Assembly: GCF_026151205.1 (NCBI RefSeq)
Contig: NC_087078.1
Coordinates: 9,998,675-10,062,674 of the forward strand
DNA from: Bolinopsis microptera
Taxonomy: Eukaryota > Ctenophora > Tentaculata > Lobata > Bolinopsidae
Reading direction: 5' to 3'
Length of the DNA: 64,000 nucleotides
Shown here: piece by piece, positions 34,281 through 45,491 of the stretch
How the letters are laid out: the number at the start of each line of letters is the position of its first letter
Numbering within the stretch: position 1 is the first letter of the stretch
Program-made: the position numbers and the translations under genes
Notes under the pieces: model-generated
The model's database searches: none
What the model was told of the DNA's origin: nothing
The model's input: the letters and a program-made list of their open reading frames with translations, nothing else

Positions 34281-36018
34281 AACTCCTCTTATTTTCAGTC
34301 CGGTGTACGGCGTATGTCTGAGTAACTCCTCTTATTTTCAGTCCGGTGTACGGCGTATGTCTGAGTAACTCCTCTTATTTTCAGTCCGGTGTACGGCGTA
34401 TGTCTGAGTAACTCCTCTTATTTTCAGTCCGGTGTACGGCGTATGTCTGAGTAACTCCTCTTATTTTCAGTCCGGTGTACGGTGTATGTCTGAGTAACTC
34501 CTCTTATTTTCAGTCCGGTGTACGGCGTATGTCTGAGTAACTCCTCTTATTTTCAGTCCGGTGTACGGCGTATGTCTGAGTAACTCCTCTTATTTTCAGT
34601 CCGGTGTACGGCGTATGTCTGAGTAACTCCTCTTATTTTCAGTCCGGTGTACGGCGTATGTCTGAGTAACTCCTCTTATTTTCAGTCCGGTGTACGGCGT
34701 ATGTCTGAGTAACTCCTCTTATTTTTAGTCCGGTGTACGGCGTATGTCTGAGTAACTCCTCTTATTTTCAGTCCGGTGTACGGCGTATGTCTGAGTAACT
34801 CCTCTTATTTTCAGTCCGGCGTACGGCGTATGTCTGAGTAACTCCTCTTATTTTCAGTCCGGTGTACGGCGTATGTCTGAGTAACTCCTCTTATTTTCAG
34901 TCCGGCGTACGGCGTATGTCTGAGTAACTCCTCTTATTTTCAGTCCGGTGTACGGCGTATGTCTGAGTAACTCCTCTTATTTTCAGTCCGGTGTACGGCG
35001 TATGTCTGAGTAACTCCTCTTATTTTCAGTCCGGTGTACGGCGTATGTCTGAGTAACTCCTCTTATTTTCAGTCCGGTGTACGGCGTATGTCTGAGTAAC
35101 TCCTCTTATTTTTAGTCCGGTGTACGGCGTATGTCTGAGTAACTCCTCTTATTTTCAGTCCGGTGTACGGCGTATGTCTGAGTAACTCCTCTTATTTTCA
35201 GTCCGGCGTACGGCGTATGTCTGAGTAACTCCTCTTATTTTCAGTCCGGTGTACGGCGTATGTCTGAGTAACTCCTCTTATTTTCAGTCCGGTGTACGGC
35301 GTATGTCTGAGTAACTCCTCTTATTTTCAGTCCGGTGTACGGCGTATGTCTGAGTAACTCCTCTTATTTTCAGTCCGGCGTACGGCGTATGTCTGAGTAA
35401 CTCCTCTTATTTTCAGTCCGGTGTACGGCGTATGTCTGAGTAACTCCTCTTATTTTCAGTCCGGTGTACGGCGTATGTCTGAGTAACTCCTCTTATTTTC
35501 AGTCCGGTGTACGGCGTATGTCTGAGTAACTCCTCTTATTTTCAGTCCGGTGTACGGCGTATGTCTGAGTAACTCCTCTTATTTTCAGTCCGGCGTACGG
35601 CGTATGTCTGAGTAACTCCTCTTATTTTCAGTCCGGTGTACGGCGTATGTCTGAGTAACTCCTCTTATTTTCAGTCCGGTGTACGGCGTATGTCTGAGTA
35701 ACTCCTCTTATTTTCAGTCCGGTGTACGGCGTATGTCTGAGTAACTCCTCTTATTTTCAGTCCGGTGTACGGCGTATGTCTGAGTAACTCCTCTTATTTT
35801 CAGTCCGGTGTACGGCGTATGTCTGAGTAACTCCTCTTATTTTCAGTCCGGTGTACGGCGTATGTCTGAGTAACTCCTCTTATTTTCAGTCCGGTGTACG
35901 GCGTATGTCTGAGTAACTCCTCTTATTTTCAGTCCGGTGTACGGCGTATGTCTGAGTAACTCCTCTTATTTTCAGTCCGGTGTACAGCGTATGTCTGAGT
36001 AACTCCTCTTATTTTCAG
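34281..36018. repeat. 43-bp array carrying 41 copies of the exon E 3' splice site
   Basis: Each unit is 18 intronic bases (AACTCCTCTTATTTTCAG) plus the first 25 exonic bases (starting TCCGGTGTACGGCGTATGTC). The first copy of CAG/TCCGG puts the exon position at 34299 and the genuine exon starts at 36019. The distance is 1720 bp, exactly 40 periods, so 41 acceptors are present with no net indel. Variation is almost limited to TGTACGG/CGTACGG, rare TTTTTAG and one ACAGC. Confidence 0.98.
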
Positions 36019-36109
36019 TCCGGTGTACGGCGTATGTCTGAGTTACGACGAGAGCTTGCTGGTCAGTTCTGACTCTTCCGGTACTGTCATTGTATGGCAA
36101 AAACGATAA
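36019..36109 (+). CDS. WDR13: WDR13 exon E: last WD40 blade and stop
   Basis: Terminal coding exon after TTATTTTCAG, phase 2 in. With the carried TG it reads C-P-V-Y-G-V-C-L-S-Y-D-E-S-L-L-V-S-S-D-S and then S-G-T-V-I-V-W-Q-K-R-stop. D-E-S-L-L-x-S-S-D-x-S-G-x-V-I-V-W closes the beta-propeller and is the conserved WDR13 C-terminus. Splicing to any of the 40 upstream acceptor copies would join nine correct residues to intron-derived codons and reach TAA in the second unit. Correct expression therefore needs selection of the final acceptor. Confidence 0.92.
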
Positions 36110-36510
36110 TGAAAGGGAAACTGGTAATGAAAGAGAAACAGAAAGTGAATCTTCTGGTACCTATCTTCACATGCGTGTGACGCTAATTCATCTTTGCTGG
36201 CGCTGTGTACCTCTGTTTTACTTCTCAAGACAAGCGAGAAATATTTGAGCAATAGCAAGTCGAGAAATGGTAATGGTATTGGTGATGTAGTGAAAATATT
36301 GTGAAAATATTGTGAAAGATGAAAATTTAACTTTTATGGTATAATCATTGGAGATGACTAAGGGTTTTTATCTTTGATTTTAGTGACAACATAAGAATGC
36401 TTTTCAAATTAAAGATCAGAACTTCATTATCTTAAACCACCATTTTCATTTGACTCAATTCTATGATTTATTGAACGGCCCGGCCCGGCTCAATCCTTAC
36501 TTCCTTAACA
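36110..36510 (+). other. WDR13 3' UTR region
   Basis: Follows the stop; imperfect GGTAATGA/GAAAATATTGTG short repeats. No canonical AATAAA was noted in the first 300 bases. Confidence 0.4.
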
Positions 36511-36512
36511 TA

Positions 36513-36976
36513 CAGGGTGGCCCAGGAGTAACTGCCCACACGCAACCCTTCAATAACTCACGTAATTCTTCTTAGAATTGCACCGAAATTTTAGAGATTT
36601 TAGATATGGGTCAAACTTAGATTTCTTGAAAGTTTCGTCAAATTTAATTAATTACAGCTAGGAACTTCAAAGTTTCTAGACACATTTGGTTTGATAATTG
36701 AAGTGCTTTCCCAAAATTTCATGCCACAGAAAGTGTGACCTTTTTTAGAAATGATACAAAATATTATGAAGGAGAAGTTGCTAAAAACTCTTCATCACAT
36801 TGTTGTGTCACTAGGTGTCGAATTCATGCATACCAAATTTCAAGTCTCTATCAATTTTTGATTTCTCACAAATTGCTATTTTTTATGGTGCTAAATTGTT
36901 AAAAATAACCGTGAAGTTTAATTTTGTCAAAAACTATTGAAGTGGAAGAAAGTCACACTTTATGCGGTACACCCTG
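36513..36976. mobile_element. 464-bp Tc1/mariner-type MITE
   Basis: Ends CAGGGTGGCCCAGGAGTAAC and GTGTGACTTTC-type, inverted with CACCCTG at the right, flanked by TA on both sides (36511-36512, 36977-36978). No transposase. A different family from the nested MITE at 22056 because only the first seven bases agree. Confidence 0.75.
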
Positions 36977-36979
36977 TAT

Positions 36980-37750
36980 GTATATATCCTATCATATATA
37001 ATACTAATATGATTAACACTCAGAATTCTGTTTTAATCATTCTAATAATTCATTTCATTTCAATAGTGTTGATATGAATGCCCTCCTTCTGAATCTGATT
37101 TTAAAATGTTATATTAATTCCATTCTGATTTGGGATGTAATTCTTATCAATGCCATGTTGTCAAGACCAATTAATGTTATTTAATTTTACTTCTATTATA
37201 CGTGAACAACTTAATAGCAGATATTCGATTTACACATGTTCTGTTTCCATCGACCCTCATGGCTTGTCCTGGATGCGACCAAATTTGTGACATTATCAAA
37301 TTATACCAATCAATAAAATTGTCAAAACGACATCTTCATACTCCTAAGCAAGTAGAATAATGTCCTTGTATTGTCAATCTGTATTTTGTCCCACCACATC
37401 ACCAGGTAAATAAATAAAATAATACTGCATTGCAGCAGGTTCTGGTCGGAGTTTTGGAACATTGCCAGGACAGATTTGCCAGGGCCTTTAATTAATTAAC
37501 GTCGCTTAATAGGGGTAATGGGGTCACAGGAAACGCGTCTGTGTACACATTTGATTTTGCTATTTTCACTTTAAGTATAAAATAAGTTGAAGTACGTTTT
37601 GAAGGTTATTTAATTTGACATCATTAAATTAAAAAAAGATAAAACGTTGTTTGTGTTTCCAATTTACAATTGTGCAATAATAATGATTTTTGTTGTTTTG
37701 AATTTGAAATCGAATGTATTGATGCTTTTCATACAAACAAGTTAAATCAC
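36980..37750. other. Intergenic stretch, nothing recognised
   Basis: AT-rich; frames under 60 codons; no inverted ends recognised. Confidence 0.4.
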
Positions 37751-37752
37751 AG

Positions 37753-38124
37753 TGCCCCTCCAAATACACCGGACAGACCTACAGACCTTTGATTCACCGC
37801 ATGAAAGAACACGAACGATGTTACAGACTCAACAACGCCATCGACGAATCCACAGACAGAATCAAATCAGCCCCTGCACATCATGCCCTGACCACCGGCC
37901 ACACCATCTCCTGGAACAACATCGAAGTCCTCAAATCCCTCACCTCACGCTCCCAACTTGACCTCACAGAACACGCAGCTATACAAATACGACAACCAGC
38001 CATGAACAGAACAGACCGCGCACCGAAATGTAGTTCCCTCTGGGACCCCATTCTTCCTAAAATTGCCAAATCTTTAAAGTCCAGACCATCTGGCATTTCC
38101 TTCTCAACCTCAACAGAAGACTAA
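37753..38124 (+). pseudogene. Penelope-like element, GIY-YIG C-terminal remnant
   Basis: The frame from TGC 37753 to TAA 38124 encodes 123 residues starting C-P-S-K-Y-T-G-Q-T-Y-R-P-L. It is followed by R-M-K-E-H-E-R-C, H-A-L-T-T-G-H-T-I-S-W-N and then R-S-Q-L-D-L-T-E-H-A-A-I. This is the order of the second half of the GIY-YIG endonuclease in Penelope-like elements (Y-x-G-Q-T, R-x-x-E-H, catalytic E in T-E-H). The reverse transcriptase and the GIY half are absent, so this is a 5'-truncated copy. The 3' flank (38125-38330) is pyrimidine-rich and probably part of the element. Identification rests on motif order. Confidence 0.6.
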
Positions 38125-38576
38125 ATTTTTATTGACATTGTACTGTAATTTTCACTTTCCCACCCACACCTTCCCCACCCTCCATCCCTGACACCACTCA
38201 ATCACATATATAAGCATTTTCCACCCCATCACATTCAGCTGACGACGATTAACACATGTTTATTGAAAGCTTCTACAAGTTAAATCATCGTATCTCTTAT
38301 ATGTTTCTAACCCAACTCTACTAAGTTAAACCAAATTCTTTATGTCATGTATCCTGGGTTTGGACAGGATATGCCCGCTTAAAATACAAAATACTTCCAT
38401 ATAATAGCGTTACATTACATAATTCTCAATAAATGTAATAGATTTGTAGTGTTGTAATTAGTTTAAAACTAAAAACTTTTGTTAATATCGCAATTGCAAT
38501 TTAAGTTTACGACGATTGATCACGTCGTGACCCTCATCGTCATTCCATTTCGTGAAAGTGGAAAGTATCGATTCCC

Positions 38577-39352
38577 GCACTATATAATGACAACACTATA
38601 TAATGACAAGCACTTTATACTTATAGTGACTTGTCACTATATAGTCCTGTCATTATAAAGTGCGTTTTGCACACTATATAATGACATGTGAGACGGCTGC
38701 AAATTTACCTAAAAGGATGTGACCCATGCCTTCAAATGGTAAGGTCGCGTAACATCGAACGTGCCACAGATCATCACTAGCTGATCCGTCATCTCAAATA
38801 TTTTAATGCAAGCTGTGGAAAGGATGTGATCCAAGTACTCAAGTGGAAACATGAGTACTTGTTGTAGCTCGTTGGTGTCGTTGGAGCTTGTTATCATGTG
38901 GTGGTACTGGTACTCGTATATATAGGGCTCAATGAAGGACAAGCTATATCAATCATGGCTACTCCTTCTGTTGAATACGAGGAAAGGACAACGCTCTCGT
39001 GGATCGACATCGGACACTTCAACTAAACGGATCGTTGCTGAAGTTCTTTCAGGACTGGACTTCGAGTGCAGAGCTAACCTTGGATGTCGGACCAGCAGCC
39101 TCTCGAAGATGGTACGAACAGCACGAGTGGCTGCTACTTCCACTTCAAACAGGCTCTATGGAGGAACTTCGCTCGCTTCGACCTTGTTCCTAAAAGTAGA
39201 ATTAAAGAAAAGTAAGGAAAAGTCGATATAAGATAAACTTGTCACTATATAGTGTTGTCATTATATAGTGCGTTTTGCAGACTATATAATGACAAAGATC
39301 AGCTGTCATTATAAAGTGCTTGTCATTATATAGTGTTGTCATTATATAGTGT
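38577..39352. mobile_element. ~780-bp element with CACTATATAATGACA inverted ends
   Basis: Both ends consist of stacked copies of CACTATATAATGACA and AGCACTTTATA in inverted orientation. GAAAGTATCG flanks the element on both sides (about 38558-38567 and 39360-39369), suggesting a 9-10-bp target duplication as in Mutator-like elements. The interior has a GC-richer segment with frames of 64-99 codons, none recognised. It is inserted into the larger repeat described at 39353-41465. Confidence 0.65.
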
Positions 39353-41465
39353 GATTACCGAAAGTATCGGGGCGAAAGTCACGCTACAGCTCCGCGCACT
39401 CGTGCGTGGCGGGCCTACAACTCTACAATAAGACGTACAGTGGTACTCGCTACACGTTGTAAACCTCTCTCGTGTCGCGAAAAAGGGTTACAACGTGTAT
39501 AAAAGTGGTAGTGATCTAGTGCCTAGTGGTAGTGTCTAGTGATGGTACACTAATACTATTGAATGACGATGTCAATACCTTCCCAGCTTGAGTAGCTGTC
39601 TACCACCTAGTAGCGCTGTGATTCTCAACTAGCATTAAGTTTAAGTAGAACTAGAAGCTCCTACGTTCTTATCACAATTTTAATCATGATCTTGGTTAGT
39701 TTGACATTTATTTATTTAATAGTAAATGCTCTTACGGGCATTTTCTGCTCGATACGATAGGGACTCCAGTTACACGTTTTTAGACGTATTTTTGACCGTA
39801 GAATCGATTAAAAGAGGTTTTGAAATGATATGTGATAAGTGAAAGTCTGAGTTTCCCTTGTCATATGTTGTATGACCCGCCGCGCACGAAGTGCGCGGCT
39901 CCCCCTGTAGCGTCGAAGACGCTACAGTCGAAGACGCTGTAGTGAAGCGACCGTGGGGGTCACCACGTGGTACAAAGTTTCCCCGGGTAAAATCGCTTTT
40001 TGGGCCAAAAATTTGATTGACTATGTCAACCCTTCCAGATCGTTGCTCTGCAACGATCTTCTATTTGCTATTGACATTGTCGATGCGAAGCAAGAATGCT
40101 AGTAGTAGTTTGCGCGTCTGGCCGCTGGCGTCGAAGCGGCGAAGTCCTCCAAGCCAAAAACCATGTTTTTGAACTTTTGAGCAATTTAATTTCGTTTGCA
40201 TATCAGCAATATTTGCATGAAGATAGCCGCACATGAAATTAAAATAAAACAAATCCCTTAATTTTTCTCCGGGTAAAAAGGTAGTCAAAATGATCCCTTT
40301 TTTGCTTAAATTTGGAATTATTTTCTGCAGTTGTAGTAAATCAATCCAAAAATAGTTGTATCGTGTTTGCCAAAATTTTTCGTTTCCGAGAAGTACCCAC
40401 TTGATATATTTTATTGAAGTTTGAATATTGTCACTCCTTGACGGATGTTACTCGTCTAAATTTCTTCGAAGTAGCGCGCGCCGCTTTCTTCTCGAAATGT
40501 TGGCCCGACGGCACGAGCTACGAAGTAGCGCGCGCCGGGCCAGATCATTAACAATGGTCAATGTCACTCCGCAAGGGTTTTTGCCAAATTTTCGTCGCGC
40601 AAAAGCATTTAGTTGTACTTGTTATCAATGGGCACCTGCGCGTTCATCATAAATTTCAAACAGCTATATAACTCGATATTACGTCTCTTCTAGCTCAATA
40701 TATTTTCACAACAAATAGAAAACAATGTGATATTATTGCTGACAAGATATGAATATAATTAGGTAGTGCGCCATCGACAGTGAGCCGCGCGTGCCGACTG
40801 TATGATGGTTTTTTAGCGCTAATTTTGACCAGCACAATTTTCTTCAAACAAATAGATATTGAGTATCCTTCCCGACCTCTAATTGCAACAAAAATTGGTA
40901 AGCTTACTCATAGACTTACAAGGAAAGTGTCCGAAAAATTTAAAGCATATCCAACCATCAGACATTATGTTACAGCTAAAAGCAGCGTATTTTGCCCCAT
41001 TTTGATCACTATATCAACTCCGATATCCACCAAATTTTTCGGACAGTTGTAAAAGCCCTATTGGAAGGTCGTCGCCAATTTCCAGAATGATCTCATTTAA
41101 GGAACTGGAGATAAATCCGAATAATACGACAAAATTGGTCAAATTTGGACGAATTTGGTCAAATTACGCGACTTTTACAACTACTTTTGCTCCAAAAGCC
41201 GCGCACCATCAAATATGGCACCTAGGTGAAACTCACTGATCTTTCCAAAAAGGTATGACAAATTTGGTATTGTGCAAATTCTCACAGTCTCTAGAAAACA
41301 GTGGTACAAAAATTTTTAAAATCCGAGCAAGTTTATTTTTTCGTGCACCCCCTAATATAATTACTTCATTGGCCTAAGAGTTATAGACTGTCAAAGTTTA
41401 AATCGCGCATTGGTATAGGCATAGCACGTGACTAATTTGTCATACGTTGTATGACCCGCCGCGCA
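39353..41465. repeat. ~2.1-kb dispersed repeat, copy 1
   Basis: Matches 48672-50745 in the same orientation. The part 40230-41445 is almost identical to 49495-50710; the part 39370-40220 is clearly homologous but with many single-base gaps. The motif GTCATACGTTGTATGACCCG occurs near 39860 (one difference) and at 41437, and the other copy has it at 50700. It contains triloop palindromes (39879-39899, 39905-39927, 40038-40058, 40517-40529). Two frames (40428-40652, 40780-41052) have near-identical twins in copy 2 because the DNA is identical. No domain is recognisable and they are not called as genes. Confidence 0.85.
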
Positions 41466-42230
41466 CCCACTGCGAGCTGATCATTCGCGAGGTGAAAATG
41501 AGCGCTGGGGACGATCTCTCTGAAATTTTACCTGTTGGTTCAGTGGACGATTTTAGCCACAGCGCCTTAAATTTAGCACGATCGTCCATAATCACACAAA
41601 GTTACAGCTAATTTAGTGATGTAAACACTCGTCGCAATATACTGGAATTGAATCGAGCGCGTTACTATGGTTACTGCGCGTTGATATGGTTACTAGATTT
41701 AGATTAGATTCATCGTTTTAGCGCGCGTAGCATGTAGCATTATTACAATTCTATCATATTGTCATATTATTATTAGATGCACGAGTTTAGCTGCATTTTA
41801 CATTTAATTTCAGGAATCTGCAAGATTTGTAATCGATTAGATAATATTTAATTTCGTTCTTCATTCCTTGCTTGGCGGTCCTCATTTATGTATGTATTTT
41901 ACCTGGGAGCGGGAACTCCAGGCTACGCTTTTCATTAACCGGGATGTAATTTTCATAAACCGATTAGAGTTTAGTCAGTATGACATGCTGATCGCCGCCA
42001 GACAGTTGAAAATTTGTTTCATACACATAAAATTGATTGTGTCATATCTGAGTTCTTGGCTGTATTTCGAAACCTCAGTCAGTTGTGGGTTTTTACCGGC
42101 CTAAATAAAAAGTCAAGTTTACAGGACATTTCTGGGGAACCTTACTATGTGTTTTACTTAACAAGATCAAAGATGCGAAGGTGAGGAAAAGGAAGCGTAT
42201 CATTTTGTACATTATAAATATATTACCCCG
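41466..42230. other. Flank of repeat, nothing recognised
   Basis: A short GCGCGTAG/GCGCGTTAC-rich segment at 41640-41740, otherwise AT-rich. The 78-codon frame at 41868 shows no known features. Confidence 0.4.
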
Positions 42231-42238
42231 ATCTGAAG

Positions 42239-43049
42239 CAGGAGGTGACCGGGATTGGCAATTTTGAGTTATCCCGGTCCCGGTCAACCGGGTCAAGTCA
42301 CATTTTTCATCCCGGTCGCGGTCAAATGCTGATTTATGATCCCGGTCAATTCAGGATTCTTGGTCCCGGTCCCGGTCAATCACTCAAATTTGCCGGGATT
42401 TTGACCGGGATAATTTCATTCACTGTGATTTTAAGTTTTTACTTTCATTCATTGTGAATTTCATCTTAAAACAACCTCTGAGCCAAATAAAACAATGTTT
42501 AAAATTGCTAAACAAGTTTAGGTAACTAATATCGTTACATAACTCATAAGTGCAAACTAACAAACTAACAAGTTTTCAACTCGGGCTACGCCCAATTGTC
42601 AATTGGAGAATGAAACTGTTGAATAATGAGGGATCATTGACTGAGGAATGAGGGTGAACTTGAGTAATCAGTACATGAACATTATTGGTGTAGTACATTA
42701 GGCCCATGCCCCATATTGACGGGTTTTTTCTATTTTTTTCTAATTTAATATTCTAGTTATTACTTATTCAAATTGTTCAATTATAATGTAAATGAAAGTT
42801 GCAGCTTTCAATATGAGAATACCAGTTTTGGTCCCGGTCATCCCGGTAAAATCCCGGTCATCCCGAAAAAATTGTATTGTTGGTCCCGGTCCTGGTCCCG
42901 GTCCCGGTAAGATAGAAATCCCAGAAATTATTGGTCCCGGTCCCGGTCACGGTAAATTGATAATCTCAGTCCCGGTCCCGGTCAAGTCACATTTTTTATC
43001 CCGGTCCCGGTCCCGGTCAAGCCTAAAATCATGTCCCGGTCACCTCCTG
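42239..43049. mobile_element. 811-bp hAT-type element with CCCGGTC repeats, TSD ATCTGAAG
   Basis: Exact inverted ends CAGGAGGTGACCGGGA and TCCCGGTCACCTCCTG, flanked by ATCTGAAG at 42231-42238 and 43050-43057. Both terminal ~200-bp regions are packed with CCCGGTC, more than 25 copies in all, while the middle (42430-42790) lacks them. Dense subterminal short motifs are typical transposase-binding regions of hAT elements. It is non-coding; frames reading P-G-P-G are the motif translated. Confidence 0.93.
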
Positions 43050-43057
43050 ATCTGAAG

Positions 43058-43600
43058 TTTGATGACTAGAAAACAGTGAATACAATTAATGTTTATTAAT
43101 ATTATTATCGAACTTCATATTATATTGTTTATCCTAAGTAAAGATCTGATAACTCTACAACAGGGAGCGGTTAAACTATAAATGGAAACAATTTAAATAC
43201 TGAAACATAAACTAGTGTTAACATATCTATAATACGTTAACTTAAAACTTAATTACATCGACTTGCAAGATTTAAAAAATTTTCCCTATAAAATACAGAG
43301 GCAATATCAAATATGGCACAGTTCAGTCAAATGAAAAAATCTGTTTGTTGATGGCACTGAAGAATATTTTGAAAAAAGCTACGATGAAAGTTGAAGGAAC
43401 AGTTAAAGGAACACTATACCAATTTCAGAATGTAAATTTTCGTGTTTAAATATCATACTTTATAAGGTATAAAGTTTCGTATTATTAATCAAAAGTTGGT
43501 GTAATATCACACGTAACACGTTTTAGATATTAAACAGAAGAAAGTTTTTTGTCCTAGATCAAGAGCTGCTCATTTCTCACAAGCAGTGTGGTCGGGGTTC
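43058..43600. other. Intergenic stretch, nothing recognised
   Basis: AT-rich sequence without frames or inverted ends. Confidence 0.4.
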
Positions 43601-44720
43601 TGTTCTTCGATTCTTGCTGCCTTTGTCTTTCGCACGCAAGTAGGAGTACCCTGAGGATTAGAGGCAATAATAATAATAACGCTTTATTTGTATACCGCTT
43701 AGGCCGTATAATCAACCATGAATTATTAAAATTTTATAGTTCTACAATTGGAACCTGCGACTTGTTTTGCAGTGAATCACAATCCAGACGAAATGTGTAA
43801 TTTTAAAAAGTATAGGTACACACCTGTCCGTAGTTTCTCGTACATCACGCGTGACGTCCGGCTAGAAGGAGTTTCTCCCAGGTCTGCTGTCTAGGAAGAG
43901 AGAATGGGAGATGAGAGCTGTTTGAGCTTTATGACTTCACTTAACAGCCAGAGGTGCCATAAGCTAACTCGTCGTAAATTGCGAGCTCTGGCAGGTATCC
44001 TCGGGTGATTGTCAGATGAGATGGTGGTCAAAAGAAACTGCTGGGAGCCTGACAGAAAACCGTATTGCAAGCCCCGAAACGGTGTCAGGTTTGTGACTGA
44101 AGATTCTGATCAAGCTCAGGGTTGAGTCTACACAGTGTCGCCACTTGCCGATGCCAGTTGATGCGACAGGACACTGATTTAAGTGGGAAGTTGTGTCTAA
44201 GAAACAGCGTGTGGTTCGGGTGCCGGTTGAACGCATGTAATAGGGAGGGTATATCCGTATTTCGCTGCTAGGAGGTGGTCCGCAGATTGCGTGAAGATGC
44301 CTACTTTTAAACCTATCAATAGGTTCAATAGGTAGGTGCTAGTGATGCAGTCCTTGACCCGGAAGCTAAGGCTTCCCCGTTTCTCGCTCATTTGTGCTCC
44401 GATGTTCTTGTGACCTCTGCAGGGGTCAAGTGCAGGATGAGGGACATGGCCGACCAGGAGAAGGTTGTTTTAGAGAGGTATTTTTATACAGTTTAACTGT
44501 ATCATTACCCTTGGAAATCTCTCGACCCAAACGATGCCAAATTCTGCCTCCGAGCACAAGTACTTTGTAGGGGGTCAGCGAGTCATTTCATGTCTATTGT
44601 TCAATGTCGTTGAGTACAGGGGAAGTTAGCTGCTGTCTACTGCCGTTATTCTCCAATTCTTAGAGTTCGTCTTTCGCACGTGAGTAAGTTTCCTGGGGAA
44701 AATAAATAGTCAACCAAAAA
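43600..44720 (-). mobile_element. Possible LINE/SINE remnant with (AAT)n-type tail
   Basis: On the minus strand the segment 43702-43664 reads AAGCGGTATACAAATAAAGC followed by GTTATTATTATTATT. This kind of tail is common on L2/CR1-related elements of marine invertebrates. Upstream on that strand (44720-43800) are frames of 64-74 codons without recognised domains. CTTTCGCACG phrases recur at 43629 and 44671, which may mark a duplication. Confidence 0.35.
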
Positions 44721-45487
44721 TTATTAATAATAAACATAGATGGACTTCCCACAATTATAACCAGTAAATCTGACACCTGCTAGCTGGCGTAAATTTAAAA
44801 TTTAACACGCAGTGCGCGCGCCGCGCGCTAAAAATATCTCAAATTTGAAAACTGATGTGGTTTTTACCGAAAATCGAATTCGCGCAAGCCGCCATCAGAA
44901 GATGCAGTAGATGAATTCATAAATTTGGAACATGGGCACATCACAGTATTGGCCGTATTTGAGTGCTGGGAAGGCTCAGTTCGGATTTCTAAGATGGATA
45001 TAGCCGTAAGCTAGGCCTAGGAACCATAAAAAGTCGTATAAAACTACCCATGGAATGACCAGAAATGAACGAAAATGAACATTCTTCTCAAAGTGCTCAG
45101 AATGGTTTAAAATGGGTCGGAAAGTGTTTATATTAGTCCTAGGACCACTCAAACCAGTTTGAGAATCATTACATGTCTAGAACCGATGTTACCAATGTTC
45201 CAAAATGTCCCAATTTTGGCACAATAATCCTCCTGAGAATCCAGATTTTTGGAACATGGGCACATCGAAGTATTGGCTGTATTTAAGTGCTGGGAAGCCT
45301 CAATTCGGTTTTCTAAGATGGATGTAGGTAAAAACTAGGCCTAAGAGCCATCAAAACTCAAATAACATTACCCAGGTTCATGGAATGTATGGAAAATGAA
45401 CAAAAATGAAAATAGTAGTTGAGATGGTGGAAACATTTGATACAATTTTGGAAACATGCTTTTACAGCCGTATTTATGCTTGTACTG
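44721..45487. repeat. Diverged ~320-bp direct repeat, left part
   Basis: TTTGGAACATGGGCACATC followed by AGTATTGGC-GTATTT and AAGATGGAT-TAG occurs at about 44933 and 45255. The second copy continues to GTAGTTGAGATGGTGGAAAC, which recurs at 47702. The family continues beyond the inserted element (47448-48260). Confidence 0.75.
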
Positions 45488-45491
45488 ACTT

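Noticed and set aside
20889-36018. CRISPR-like regular arrays (71-bp and 43-bp units)
   Set aside because: Units are contiguous head-to-tail copies without unique spacers, in a eukaryotic intron, and derive from exon-intron junctions.
38210-38280. Hammerhead-ribozyme-like CTGACGA ... GAAA near the Penelope remnant
   Set aside because: The core strings are present but helix II and the flanking stems do not pair convincingly.
40428-41052. Two frames conserved with copies at 49676-49915 and 50043-50315
   Set aside because: Conservation reflects near-identical DNA of the repeat, including non-coding parts; no recognisable protein features.
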